Origin: Gammaproteobacteria bacterium
Lineage (GTDB): Bacteria; Gemmatimonadota; Gemmatimonadetes; Longimicrobiales; Gaopeijiaceae
Length of the DNA: 64,000 bases
NCBI GenBank assembly: GCA_028820325.1
Contig: JAPPJO010000017.1
Span: forward strand, 62,001-126,000
Direction: 5' to 3'
Below the pieces are notes generated by a model. It was not told the origin of the DNA, ran no database searches, and saw nothing but the letters and a program-made list of their open reading frames with translations. Positions 9,086 through 17,057 of this stretch are shown here, in pieces (the first letter of the stretch is position 1; every line of letters begins with the position of its first letter). Both the position numbers and the translations under genes were made by a program.

Positions 9086-10054
9086 TCACCCCCCCGGCCT
9101 TCGCACCCTCCGCTTGACCTCCGGGTCGACCCGTGTGCCGTACATGGTGATGCCGGACAGGCGCGAGAAGTAGTCGTAGGCCGCGGCCGACACCGCCTCC
9201 ACGACCGCCCCGCCGTCGCCGCCGTAGTTGGACATCACCGAGATCACGTAGGGGCGGTCGGGCACGTCCACGAGGCCCCAGACGGTGGATACGCCGGTGA
9301 TCCCGCCCGGCTTGAAGGCGATGGGAACGTTGCGGGGCACCGGGTTGCGGATGGGTCCGCCCTTGAAGATCTCGAGGATCTCGCGCACCCGTGCGCAGCT
9401 TGCCTCGCTCATCGGCAAGCCACAGTTCGCGATCCGCTCCATGATCAGCGCGGCGTCCCGGGGCGTGGAAAGATTCTCGTTCCCGCGCGCGGATTCCTCC
9501 GGCTGGATCATCTTGCGCTGCAGCAGGGTGTGCTCGGCGCCGAGCGAGGCGGAGAGGGCGTTCACCTCGTCCATTCCCATCTCGTCGATGAGCACGTTGG
9601 TCCCGGTGTTGTCCGAATACACGATCATGTAGATGGCGTAGTCCTCAAGCGACAGCGACGCGCCTCCGTCGGTAAGGTGAAGCAGCACCCCGCTGCCGCC
9701 GGTGCGCACCTCGTCGGTCATGTCGATGCGGCGACGGAGCAGCCCCGGCTCCTCCTCGGACCGCCGGAAGAGTTCCAGCAGAATGGGGATCTTGATGGAG
9801 CTGGCCTGCGGGAAGACCAGCTCGTCGTTCACCCGGAAGCGGTCCCCCGAAGTCAGGTCGATGATGTGAACGCCGGCGACGCCCTCATAGCCATTCACGA
9901 TGCCTTCCAGCTCCGTCTGCAGCTTTCCGCGCAGAAGCGCCAGATGCTCCTCCTGGGCCGAGAGCGTGGAGGCGAGGGAGAGGAAGAACGTGGAGGCGGC
10001 AAGGCCGAGGGCCATGTGGCAGGTGAGGATACGGTGCGGCAGCAAAGACGTCAT
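9086..10054 (-). CDS. Exported class A beta-lactamase-like serine hydrolase
   Basis: A 322-residue protein with an N-terminal signal peptide ending near LSAQ. The three signature elements of the class A beta-lactamase/PBP fold are visible: S85-x-x-K88 in ASSIKIP, SDN at 147-149, and KPG at 248-250 in place of KTG. The start at 10054 has AGGAGG five bases upstream. Such relatives in environmental genomes may hydrolyse beta-lactams or be peptidoglycan- or ester-acting hydrolases. The sequence alone does not decide, because the omega-loop glutamate (near GNENLSTPRD) is not in the textbook E-x-x-L-N form. Confidence 0.8.
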   Translation of the reverse strand: MTSLLPHRILTCHMALGLAASTFFLSLASTLSAQEEHLALLRGKLQTELEGIVNGYEGVAGVHIIDLTSGDRFRVNDELVFPQASSIKIPILLELFRRSEEEPGLLRRRIDMTDEVRTGGSGVLLHLTDGGASLSLEDYAIYMIVYSDNTGTNVLIDEMGMDEVNALSASLGAEHTLLQRKMIQPEESARGNENLSTPRDAALIMERIANCGLPMSEASCARVREILEIFKGGPIRNPVPRNVPIAFKPGGITGVSTVWGLVDVPDRPYVISVMSNYGGDGGAVVEAVSAAAYDYFSRLSGITMYGTRVDPEVKRRVRRPGG

Positions 10055-10151
10055 GGTCCCTCCTGATGATGTGCTTTTCGTCTGGTGCCGAGCTGCGTTG
10101 GCGGCTCCGGGCGGCATCGGGTGACGCCCAGAACCCGGCCGCACCCGCTTC

Positions 10152-11300
10152 TCAGATGCGCATCGCCGAGAAGACGGCCCGGTGCGCGGCCACGATGCGT
10201 TCCAGCGCGTCCCGGTTGGGCTCGAGCGACCACTCGCCGCGCTCCGAGGTTCCGCCCAACACGATGCCGTCGCTGCGCGGCTGCATGTGGATGCCAAGGC
10301 CACCGGCGGAAACGGGGGCGCCCCCGAAGGTGCCGTAGTTCACTTCCGGCTGCGGAATCAGCACGGTGAGCTGTCCCTTGAGGGGGACCATCGTGCGGTC
10401 GCTGAACAGGTCGCGCGCGCCCAGCCCGGTACAGTTGACCACGACCGACTCCTCCAGCTCCACCAGCTCCCCCGGCTCGGTGAACTTTCGGATGACGATG
10501 CGCCCGCCTCGGTCCACCACGTCCCGCACCAGGGCATCGAGATAGATGGAGGGTTCGATGCGCATCTGGGTGCGCTGGGTCGCGTAGCGGGTTGCAAACG
10601 GATGTTCCCCCGGGCCGAGCAGCCTGGTGCCCGTGCGCAGGTGCGCGGGAAGCAGCGGCTCGCGGTCCCCTCCCCCGCCTCCCCGGGGTCGCGGCTCGTT
10701 GTCGCTCAGCGCGTAGCTGTGGATCCAGGACACCCCGTATCCCCGTCCGACAAGCAGTTGCAGCTGCCGGTAGGAAATCTCCGCGGCCTCGCGGAACTGT
10801 GCGTCCCAGGCGGGCGTGCGCAGGTCACCGTCGATGAGGCCCGAGGTGGGAGTGAACCCCGCGAGCGACATGTTCGAGGTCGTGTTGGGGGGAACGTCCA
10901 TCGTGTAGATGGTCACGTCGAAGCCGCGTCGCTGCAGTTGACGCGCGGCGGTGAGGCCCGCGGCCCCGCAACCGATGACCGCAGCGCGGCGGCTGTCGTG
11001 CTCCAGGGCCATCTCGGCGGCCATGGCGCCCGTGCCCCATGAGAGCGACATCCCCGCCCCGCCGTGCCCGTAGTTGTGGATCACGGTGGTCTCGTCCAGC
11101 CGCTCGGCGCGCAGCAGGAAGCCCGCCGGGCGATGGGGGCGGAGGCCCACAGTCGTGCGGATGATGCGGTCCGGGTCGACGCGCACAGGTGCGAGCCGCA
11201 GCGGCGCCTGGGCCATGGGTGTCGAGCGCACTCCGCACGCGCCCAGCCCGCTCCCGAGCAGCCCCAGGCCGCCGATTTTCAGCAGCGTTCGTCGATCCAT
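10152..11300 (-). CDS. D-amino-acid oxidase-like FAD lipoprotein, circularly permuted order
   Basis: A 382-residue FAD oxidoreductase. The N-terminus DRRTLLKIGGLGLL resembles a Tat signal and is followed by a lipobox ending at C22, so it is probably exported and anchored. The FAD motif is G-x-G-x-x-G at 110-115 (VIGCGAAG). The segment GLRPHRP ... IHNYGHGG (about 52-81) corresponds to the C-terminal part of classical D-amino-acid oxidases but here precedes the FAD motif. The C-terminus ends with the strand that would normally lead into it (GGTSERGEWS). The start at 11300 has GGAG five bases upstream; the ATG at 11303 is an alternative. The likely reaction is oxidation of an amine or amino acid; the substrate is unknown. 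Confidence 0.82.
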   Translation of the reverse strand: MDRRTLLKIGGLGLLGSGLGACGVRSTPMAQAPLRLAPVRVDPDRIIRTTVGLRPHRPAGFLLRAERLDETTVIHNYGHGGAGMSLSWGTGAMAAEMALEHDSRRAAVIGCGAAGLTAARQLQRRGFDVTIYTMDVPPNTTSNMSLAGFTPTSGLIDGDLRTPAWDAQFREAAEISYRQLQLLVGRGYGVSWIHSYALSDNEPRPRGGGGGDREPLLPAHLRTGTRLLGPGEHPFATRYATQRTQMRIEPSIYLDALVRDVVDRGGRIVIRKFTEPGELVELEESVVVNCTGLGARDLFSDRTMVPLKGQLTVLIPQPEVNYGTFGGAPVSAGGLGIHMQPRSDGIVLGGTSERGEWSLEPNRDALERIVAAHRAVFSAMRI

Positions 11301-11395
11301 CATTTCTCCGGCCCATTCTTCCATGGCAGGTGCCTTCGCCGAAGTCCATCTTGGATGGCTGGGCAACGACGGGCAACTCTCCAACCCATCGAAGA

Positions 11396-11424
11396 TTGAT
11401 ATGCGTACCTGCACACGGTACAAT
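11396..11424 (+). promoter_or_regulatory. Sigma70-type promoter at higB
   Basis: TTGATA (11396-11401), 17 bp, then TACAAT (11419-11424). The -10 box ends two bases before the TTG proposed for higB, so the expected transcription start falls at or just inside the coding region. Either the transcript is leaderless or the true start of HigB differs. Confidence 0.55.
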
Positions 11425-11426
11425 TC

Positions 11427-11705
11427 TTGATTCGGACGTTCCGGCATCGGGGCCTCAAGCGGTTGTTCGGTCGAGCCGATGCCAGCAGAGTCCCGGCCGA
11501 CCAACGAGAGCGTATTGGGATCGCCCTCGCGGCTCTCGATGCCGCCAAGGTCCCTTCCGACGTAAGTCGACCGGGTTACAGGCTGCATCCGCTGAAGGGC
11601 AGCCGCGCCGGATACTGGAGCATCTCGCTCACACGGACCTGGAGGATTGTCTTCCGCATGCATGAAGGGAACGCGTACGATGTCGACCTCGTCGACTATC
11701 ACTAG
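11427..11705 (+). CDS. higB: HigB-type RelE-superfamily toxin
   Basis: A 92-residue protein of the plasmid-maintenance killer/HigB family. The N-terminus IRTFRHRGLKRLF, the middle PGYRLHPLKGSRAGYWSISL and the C-terminal WRIVF..DVDLVDYH are characteristic. These proteins are RelE-fold ribosome-dependent mRNA interferases. The TTG at 11427 gives the usual N-terminus but has no Shine-Dalgarno and almost abuts the -10 box. The antitoxin follows after 21 bases, the toxin-first order typical of higBA. Transcription would be autoregulated by the downstream HTH protein by analogy with the family. Confidence 0.85.
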   Translation: MIRTFRHRGLKRLFGRADASRVPADQRERIGIALAALDAAKVPSDVSRPGYRLHPLKGSRAGYWSISLTRTWRIVFRMHEGNAYDVDLVDYH

Positions 11706-11726
11706 CCAAGCAGGGAGGCCGACCCG

Positions 11727-12044
11727 ATGCCTATGAAGAACCCACCCCACCCCGGTCGCGACATCCAGCTCACCTGTCTGGAGCCGCTGGGTTTGAGCGT
11801 CACCGACGCGGCGCGAATGCTGGGCGTGGCGCGTCACACGCTCTCACGCCTGCTGAACGGCCACGCGGGCATATCCGCTGAGATGGCCATTCGGCTGGAA
11901 AAGGCAGGCTGGTCCAACGCGGAGTTCTGGATGCGCCTTCAAGCGGCCTACGACCTCGCCCAGGCGAGAAAGCGCGAAGATCGGATCAGGGTCGATCTCG
12001 ATCTCATGCCCGCGCGCGTCGAAGAGCGACAGCCGGTCGGGTAA
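11727..12044 (+). CDS. higA: HigA-type antitoxin, XRE family
   Basis: A 105-residue HTH protein of the HigA/VapI group. The N-terminal [18 protein letters not shown] matches the family's HPGE..L start. The HTH is at about 28-52 ([21 protein letters not shown]), followed by [27 protein letters not shown], also typical. GGAGG precedes the ATG. It should bind HigB and repress the promoter upstream of higB. The C-terminal 15 residues are charged and variable. Confidence 0.88.
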   Translation: MPMKNPPHPGRDIQLTCLEPLGLSVTDAARMLGVARHTLSRLLNGHAGISAEMAIRLEKAGWSNAEFWMRLQAAYDLAQARKREDRIRVDLDLMPARVEERQPVG

Positions 12045-12056
12045 GCCGGCGCGGCT

Positions 12057-12238
12057 TCACCCGGGCACGACGAACCCCACCGCCCGGTCCACGACCCGGA
12101 TATCGACCACCGCGCCATCGGTGAAGTCGATCACGATGCGCCACGGCCGGGTGCCATCCCCGGCCGCGATCAGCTCCTTAGTACGAAGCCCTCCTTCATG
12201 CGCTCCTGATGCAGAAGTCCGTCGTCTCGTTCATCCAC
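12057..12238 (-). pseudogene. Possible frameshifted short gene remnant
   Basis: Leftward frames read sensibly in two pieces. A GTG-started piece (VDERDDGLLHQERMKEG) runs from 12238, and a second piece in another frame begins near 12200 (LRTKELIAAGDGTRPW) and ends with DRAVGFVVPG before a stop at 12057. The second piece has a convincing soluble-protein composition, and the two overlap at a G-rich run, consistent with a one-base slip. I recognise no family. It ends just before higA's stop and lies antisense upstream of the beta-barrel gene. Confidence 0.3.
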
Positions 12239-12255
12239 CGACTAGGAGGTTTCCA

Positions 12256-12939
12256 ATGAAGCGGTTGCCGCTCGTTCTCACCGTCATGCTGTTTGTTCTC
12301 ACTCCCACCTCTCCCGCCTCGGCCCAGGCCACGCTGTCCCTGACCGGAGGCGTCAACCTGTCTACGCTCGCCGCCGACCCTCCTTCGGCCCGGGAGGTGT
12401 GGCACTCCGAGTCCCTCGCGAGAATGTCCATCGGGTTGGCGGCGACCCTCCCTGCCTCGAAGCACCTTGGGGTCCAGGTGGGCGTCGCCTACGCGCAGAA
12501 GGGCGGTCGGCTGAGCGGGCTGGACAACCGCCAGCTGGTCACCGTGGACATGGCGCTCGACTACTTCGAGTTCACGCTGCTGGCCGTGCCGACGCTCCCC
12601 CTGTCGTCGTGGGAACGCTCTTCGGTCCGCTTCTTCGTCGGTCCCACGCTGGCCAGCCGGGTGTCCTGCGACTTCGACGCGTCGGGCTGGCTCGGAGCGG
12701 AGCACGTCGCCGCGGCCGGCAGCTGCGACGCGGGACCGGACGAAATCGAGGCCGCGATGGACCTCGGGATCGCCCTGGGCGGAGGAATCGCGGTTGGGGT
12801 GACGGACCGGGCCGATGTGAGCCTCGACCTGCTCTACACGCTTGGCCTCATCCCGGTCGGAGGCGGAGACCGGTACTGGAGCGGGCCCAGGCACCGGGTT
12901 CTCACTCTTCGGGCCGGCATGGCGCTGCCGATCGGCTAG
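12256..12939 (+). CDS. Outer-membrane beta-barrel protein
   Basis: A 227-residue protein with a clear signal peptide (to about SASAQA, residue 25). Alternating hydrophobic strands end in a C-terminal strand HRVLTLRAGMALPIG, as in small 8-stranded outer-membrane barrels (OMP_b-brl/PorT-like). The start at 12256 follows a strong AGGAGGT. It contains two cysteines (CDF and SCDAG) that might form a loop disulfide. No enzymatic motif is visible. It probably serves a structural or transport role in the outer membrane. Confidence 0.72.
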   Translation: MKRLPLVLTVMLFVLTPTSPASAQATLSLTGGVNLSTLAADPPSAREVWHSESLARMSIGLAATLPASKHLGVQVGVAYAQKGGRLSGLDNRQLVTVDMALDYFEFTLLAVPTLPLSSWERSSVRFFVGPTLASRVSCDFDASGWLGAEHVAAAGSCDAGPDEIEAAMDLGIALGGGIAVGVTDRADVSLDLLYTLGLIPVGGGDRYWSGPRHRVLTLRAGMALPIG

Positions 12940-13089
12940 GGGTCGAGCGACCCTGTCCAGTGGCTCTCGCCAGAACAGTCTGATCACACACATGTTGGGG
13001 GTGAGTGCGGCTAGCTCACCTGAGGATCCGCGAAGAGGAGTACGGATGTCGGGCTATTGAACCCGGATGCCTGTCATTGAGAGGCTCGC

Positions 13090-14334
13090 ATGCGTCTGCT
13101 GATTGCCATGATCGCCCTGTTGCTCTGCGCGCCGGGGGCGGCACGCGCGCAGACCGTGTGTCCGACGCCATGGCGCCTGGAAGAACTCGTGCGAATCGGC
13201 TCCGCGGAAAGCACGGACCTCGTCGCGGGCGTTCGGGACCTTGCGATCGGACCGGATGGCGCCTTGTATGTCGCACAGGCCATGGTGCCGGCGGTCACGG
13301 TCTTCTCTCCCGATGGCAGGCCCCTTCGCCAGATCGGCCGTGCAGGCAATGGACCGGGTGACATCCAATGGGCGGCTTTTGGCGTGGGGTGGGTCGGAGA
13401 CACGCTCTGGATCGCCGACGAGACGCGGGTCCAGTTGTTCACCACGGACGAGCGCGTACCTGACGAAGTCATCCAGTTCTACCTGAGCGTACCCCAGGAA
13501 GGATCGAGCTTCACCCCGGGCCGCATGCTCGCGGACGGGACCTTCATCGGCATGCGTGCCATCGTTGACGGGACGGCCTGGTCGTCGCGGGGAGCCGATC
13601 CCGGGCTCGCACTGCTCCGCTTCTCTCGATCCGGAGAAGTCCTCGATACGATCGCGATCATGGATTGGCCGGACAACGCCATAGAGAACGTCACGAACCC
13701 GGGTGACTGGCCTCGTGTCCACCCCCTCAGAGACCTGCCCCTTATCGGAATCAAGGAGCCTCTGACGGCGATCACGCCCGACGGCTCCGCAGTCGTACAG
13801 ATTGCGAAGGTGCATGAAGACACGACCCCACCGACCTTCGACCTCGTGGTAATCTCGATCCGTGGAGACACGCTCCTGAATCGAGCGGTCGAGTACGAAC
13901 CGCGCGAAATAACCCGCACGATGGAACGCCGCCTGGCGGACGAATACGCCGGGTGGATGGCCGGAGACTACTCGTCCCGCATGATGCAACTGCTGGAGTC
14001 AACACTCGAGCGCCAGCGTCGTGTCTACCGCGACGCCTTCTGGGTTCCCGAATACCATCCGCCGGTCCGGCAGGTTGTGGCCGGGACGGACGGAACGATC
14101 TGGTTGCTGAGAGAGATGCGTGAGGATCGTGTCGATGTCTGGGAGATCTACGACGCAGACGGAGCGCTCGAGGGCCGCATGGAAGTTGGACAGGGTCGCA
14201 GCACTGCGAAGCCCTGGATGCCTCGCCTGGGAATCGGCATCGCGAGCCGCGACGAGATCTGGGGAACCACGCGCGGCGAGTACGACGTGCCGTACCTGCA
14301 CCGGTACCGCGTCGATCGGACGTGCGAGCCCTAG
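13090..14334 (+). CDS. Exported 6-bladed beta-propeller protein, copy 1
   Basis: A 414-residue protein with a signal peptide ending at ARAQ (residue 21). Repeated blade motifs of the NHL/6-bladed propeller type follow, for example VRDLAIGPDGALYVAQ, VTVFSPDGRPLRQIGRAGNGPGD and TLWIADETRVQLF. Two cysteines near the ends (VCPTPW and DRTCEP) may clamp the propeller. No catalytic motif is seen; such proteins usually bind ligands or partners in the periplasm. A near-copy follows after about 90 bp in the same direction. Confidence 0.8.
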   Translation: MRLLIAMIALLLCAPGAARAQTVCPTPWRLEELVRIGSAESTDLVAGVRDLAIGPDGALYVAQAMVPAVTVFSPDGRPLRQIGRAGNGPGDIQWAAFGVGWVGDTLWIADETRVQLFTTDERVPDEVIQFYLSVPQEGSSFTPGRMLADGTFIGMRAIVDGTAWSSRGADPGLALLRFSRSGEVLDTIAIMDWPDNAIENVTNPGDWPRVHPLRDLPLIGIKEPLTAITPDGSAVVQIAKVHEDTTPPTFDLVVISIRGDTLLNRAVEYEPREITRTMERRLADEYAGWMAGDYSSRMMQLLESTLERQRRVYRDAFWVPEYHPPVRQVVAGTDGTIWLLREMREDRVDVWEIYDADGALEGRMEVGQGRSTAKPWMPRLGIGIASRDEIWGTTRGEYDVPYLHRYRVDRTCEP

Positions 14335-14422
14335 TGGGGTCGTGGATGAGTGAGAGGCGGACGGGCAACCTGAGGTACAACCACACGCGACACTTCTATT
14401 CGGCCACCGAGGGAGGCAGAAC

Positions 14423-15670
14423 GTGAGCCGGCTCATCTGTGGCGTTGTCCTGTTGCTTTGCGCTCCGGGGTTGGCACGCGCGCAGACCGCCTGCCCAACG
14501 CCATGGCGGCTGGAAGAGATCCTGCGGATCGGCTCTGCGGAGAGCACGGACCTTGTTACCAGTGTCCGGGATCTCGCGATCGGTCCCGATAGTGCCCTGT
14601 ACGTGGCGCAGGCGCAGGTGCCCGCAGTCAACGTGTTCTCCCTCGATGGCGAGCTGCTTCGCCAAATCGGGCGCGCGGGCCGGGGGCCGGGTGATATCGA
14701 GTGGTCGGCCTTCGGTCTGGGCTGGATCGGAGACACGCTTTGGGTAGCCGACTTCAACCGGATCCAGTTGTTCACCACGGACGAGCGCGTGCCCGAGGAG
14801 GTCATCCAGTTCTACCTGAGCGTGCCAGAGGAAGGATCGCACCTGACTCCAGGCCGCATGCTGGCGGACGGGACGATCGTCGGTGCGCGCCGACTCAGCG
14901 ACATGAGAGCATGGTCGTCCCGAGGAGACGATCCCGGGCTCGCGCTGCGCCGGATCTCACGATCCGGTGAAGTCCTCGACACAATTGCCATCATCGATTG
15001 GCCCGAAAACGCCGTGGAGAACGAGAGGAATCCCGGTGGATGGCCCCGTGTCCATCCACTCAGGGAACCGGCCCTCCCGGGACTCCAGGAATACCTCACG
15101 GCGCTCACTCCCGACGGATCCGCAGTTGTGCAGATCGGGAAGGTGCATGAAGACGCAACGCCGCCGACCTTCGATCTTCTGATGATATCGATCGGTGGAG
15201 ACACGCTCCTGCATCGGGAGGTCGAGTACGAACCGCTTGAGGTCACCCGCACAATGGAACGGCGCCTGGGGGACGAATACGCCGGATGGGCGGTCGGAGA
15301 CTACACCTCGCGCCGGATGCAGCTGCTCGAAACCACACTCGAGCGCCAACGCAGTGCCTACCGGCGCGTATTCTGGGTTCCCGAGAACCATCCTCCGGTC
15401 AGGAAGGTGGTGGCCGGAACGGACGGATCCATCTGGTTGCTGCGAGAGCTGCGTGAGGACCGCGTCGATGTGTGGGAGATCTACGGTTCGGACGGCAGGC
15501 TCGAGGGCAGGCTGGAGATCGGTGAAGGTCGCGCTTCGACAAAACCCTGGTATCCTCGTCTCGCAATCCTCCTCGCGAGCCGTAACGAGGTGTGGGGAGC
15601 GACACGCGGAGACTTTGAGGAGCCCTACCTGCACCGTTACCGCGTCGACCGGACGTGCCCGGGAGCGTAG
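14423..15670 (+). CDS. Exported 6-bladed beta-propeller protein, copy 2
   Basis: A 415-residue paralogue of the previous gene, colinear and by eye about three-quarters identical. It includes the signal peptide (ARAQTACPTPW) and the C-terminal YLHRYRVDRTC. The GTG start at 14423 lies behind GGGAGG (14411-14416). Substitutions are spread along the whole protein, which points to an old tandem duplication rather than a recent assembly artefact. No terminator is evident between the copies, so they may be co-transcribed. Function is unknown. Confidence 0.8.
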   Translation: MSRLICGVVLLLCAPGLARAQTACPTPWRLEEILRIGSAESTDLVTSVRDLAIGPDSALYVAQAQVPAVNVFSLDGELLRQIGRAGRGPGDIEWSAFGLGWIGDTLWVADFNRIQLFTTDERVPEEVIQFYLSVPEEGSHLTPGRMLADGTIVGARRLSDMRAWSSRGDDPGLALRRISRSGEVLDTIAIIDWPENAVENERNPGGWPRVHPLREPALPGLQEYLTALTPDGSAVVQIGKVHEDATPPTFDLLMISIGGDTLLHREVEYEPLEVTRTMERRLGDEYAGWAVGDYTSRRMQLLETTLERQRSAYRRVFWVPENHPPVRKVVAGTDGSIWLLRELREDRVDVWEIYGSDGRLEGRLEIGEGRASTKPWYPRLAILLASRNEVWGATRGDFEEPYLHRYRVDRTCPGA

Positions 15671-15733
15671 GCGGCGCCGATGGCGAAGCATGGCGGGTCA
15701 CGCGCCTGTGTGAGACATGGCGACGCTCCCTTG

Positions 15734-15775
15734 ATGTAATGCTGGCATTACCTGTATGTAACTTGCGCATTACAT
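15734..15775. promoter_or_regulatory. Duplicated 20-bp palindromic operator of the molybdate cluster
   Basis: Two 20-bp sites of the form ATGTAAnnnnnGCATTACnT lie at 15734-15753 and 15756-15775, centred 22 bp apart (two helical turns). The first contains a perfect inverted repeat GTAATGC-TG-GCATTAC (15736-15751). The second has ATGTAA/TTACAT arms (15756-15761 and 15770-15775). They sit about 100 bp before the HTH regulator and are the natural binding site for it. The match is to each other, not to the known E. coli ModE box. Confidence 0.65.
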
Positions 15776-15872
15776 CTCCATGGATCTATCGTGTTTTCCT
15801 GTGAGAAGCATCGGCCATCGCCGCGGGCCGATGAGGACCAGGGCGAGCTTGATGCCCGATCGGGAGCTGCCC

Positions 15873-17057
15873 ATGACCGACACGCGACTCCACAACAGCG
15901 TCCGGCGACACCGTCGCAATCTGGGTCTGTCGCAGGAGGCCCTGGGGGACCGGGTCGGGGTCAGCCGGCACGCGATCATGGCGATCGAGGGCGGCCGCCA
16001 GGTCCCGTCCACGACGCTCGCGCTCCGGCTGGCGGGCACGTTCGACTGTGCCGTCAAGGACCTCTTCCGGCTCGAGCCCGTGCCGGAGTTGGAGGTTCAC
16101 CTCCCACCCCCCCGCTCCGCCGTGACCGCCTCCCCACCCGCCCCCTCCTCCCGAGTGGCCGTCGGCCGGGTGGGTGGCCGGTGGGCGGCCCACCCCCTCC
16201 CCGCGCACACGACCGGGGCGGCGGATGCGATCGTGGTGGAGGCGGCCGCCACGCCCTCGGACGCCCCGCCCAACCGCAAGGATGACTCGGACGCGACCAG
16301 CCATGCCCGCGTCCGCCCCGTGCGCGGCATGCAACAACTCGAGCGCAACGTGCTGGTCGCCGGGTGCGCCCCCCTGCTCGCCAACCTGGCGCACCGCGTC
16401 GGGGAGGGCTCAGGGAACGCACGCGCCACCTGGATTCCCGCCAGCAGCCACCGCGCCCTAGACCTGCTGGCCGCGGGAATGGTGCACATCGCGGGGCTGC
16501 ACCTGTCGGGCGGGGAGTCGAGCGAGGCCAACGTGCATGCGGTGCGGCGCCGCTTCCCCGGCAGGCGCATGCTGGTGGTCAACCTTACCCGGTGGCGCCA
16601 GGGCTTCGTGGTGGCGGCGCGCAACCCGCTGGACATCAGGGACGCCGCCGACCTGCTGCGGCCGGGCGTGCGGGTGGTGGGGCGCGAGCCCGGCACCGGC
16701 GCGGACGACCTTTTTGCGCGCCTGCTCGCGGGTGAAGGGGCTGGACGGCCTGACTTCTCCGGTCCGGTGGCGGAGGGCCACCTCGACGTGGCCCGGCGGG
16801 TTCACTGCGGCGCGGCGGACACCGGCGTCGCCATCGAGAGCGCGGCGCTGGCCTGGGGACTGGGGTTCGTGCCACTGGTGGAGGAGCGCTTCGACCTGGT
16901 CATCCCGGCCGACATCGCCGAGGCGCCGCCCGTGTCGCGCTTCCTCGAGACCCTGGACGACCCCGGCTTCCGCACCGAAGCCGCCTCCCTGCCGGGTTAC
17001 GATACCTCGATCAGCGGGCACGCTAGCACGCTCGAGGCGGGGGGCGCGCGGCCATGA
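15873..17057 (+). CDS. XRE HTH plus periplasmic-binding-like domain regulator of molybdate uptake
   Basis: A 394-residue one-component regulator. Residues about 5-62 form an XRE helix-turn-helix (LGLSQEALGDRVGVSRHAIMAIEGGRQ). A proline-rich linker follows (about 75-115). The rest is a type II periplasmic-binding-like domain without a signal peptide (about 155-385; ASSHRALDLLAAGMVHIAGLHL, GTGADDLFARLLAG, ADTGVAIESAALAWGLGF). Such COG1910-type proteins sense an oxyanion or cofactor in the cytoplasm. The ATG at 15873 follows GGGAG; an ATG at 15852 is an alternative. Its last four bases overlap modA, so it is part of the transport operon and probably autoregulates through the operator upstream. 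Confidence 0.82.
   Translation: MTDTRLHNSVRRHRRNLGLSQEALGDRVGVSRHAIMAIEGGRQVPSTTLALRLAGTFDCAVKDLFRLEPVPELEVHLPPPRSAVTASPPAPSSRVAVGRVGGRWAAHPLPAHTTGAADAIVVEAAATPSDAPPNRKDDSDATSHARVRPVRGMQQLERNVLVAGCAPLLANLAHRVGEGSGNARATWIPASSHRALDLLAAGMVHIAGLHLSGGESSEANVHAVRRRFPGRRMLVVNLTRWRQGFVVAARNPLDIRDAADLLRPGVRVVGREPGTGADDLFARLLAGEGAGRPDFSGPVAEGHLDVARRVHCGAADTGVAIESAALAWGLGFVPLVEERFDLVIPADIAEAPPVSRFLETLDDPGFRTEAASLPGYDTSISGHASTLEAGGARP

Noticed and set aside
12940..12953. Short palindrome GGGTCG-AG-CGACCC after the beta-barrel gene
   Set aside because: A two-base loop is too tight for a stable hairpin and there is no T-run; expected by chance in GC-rich DNA.
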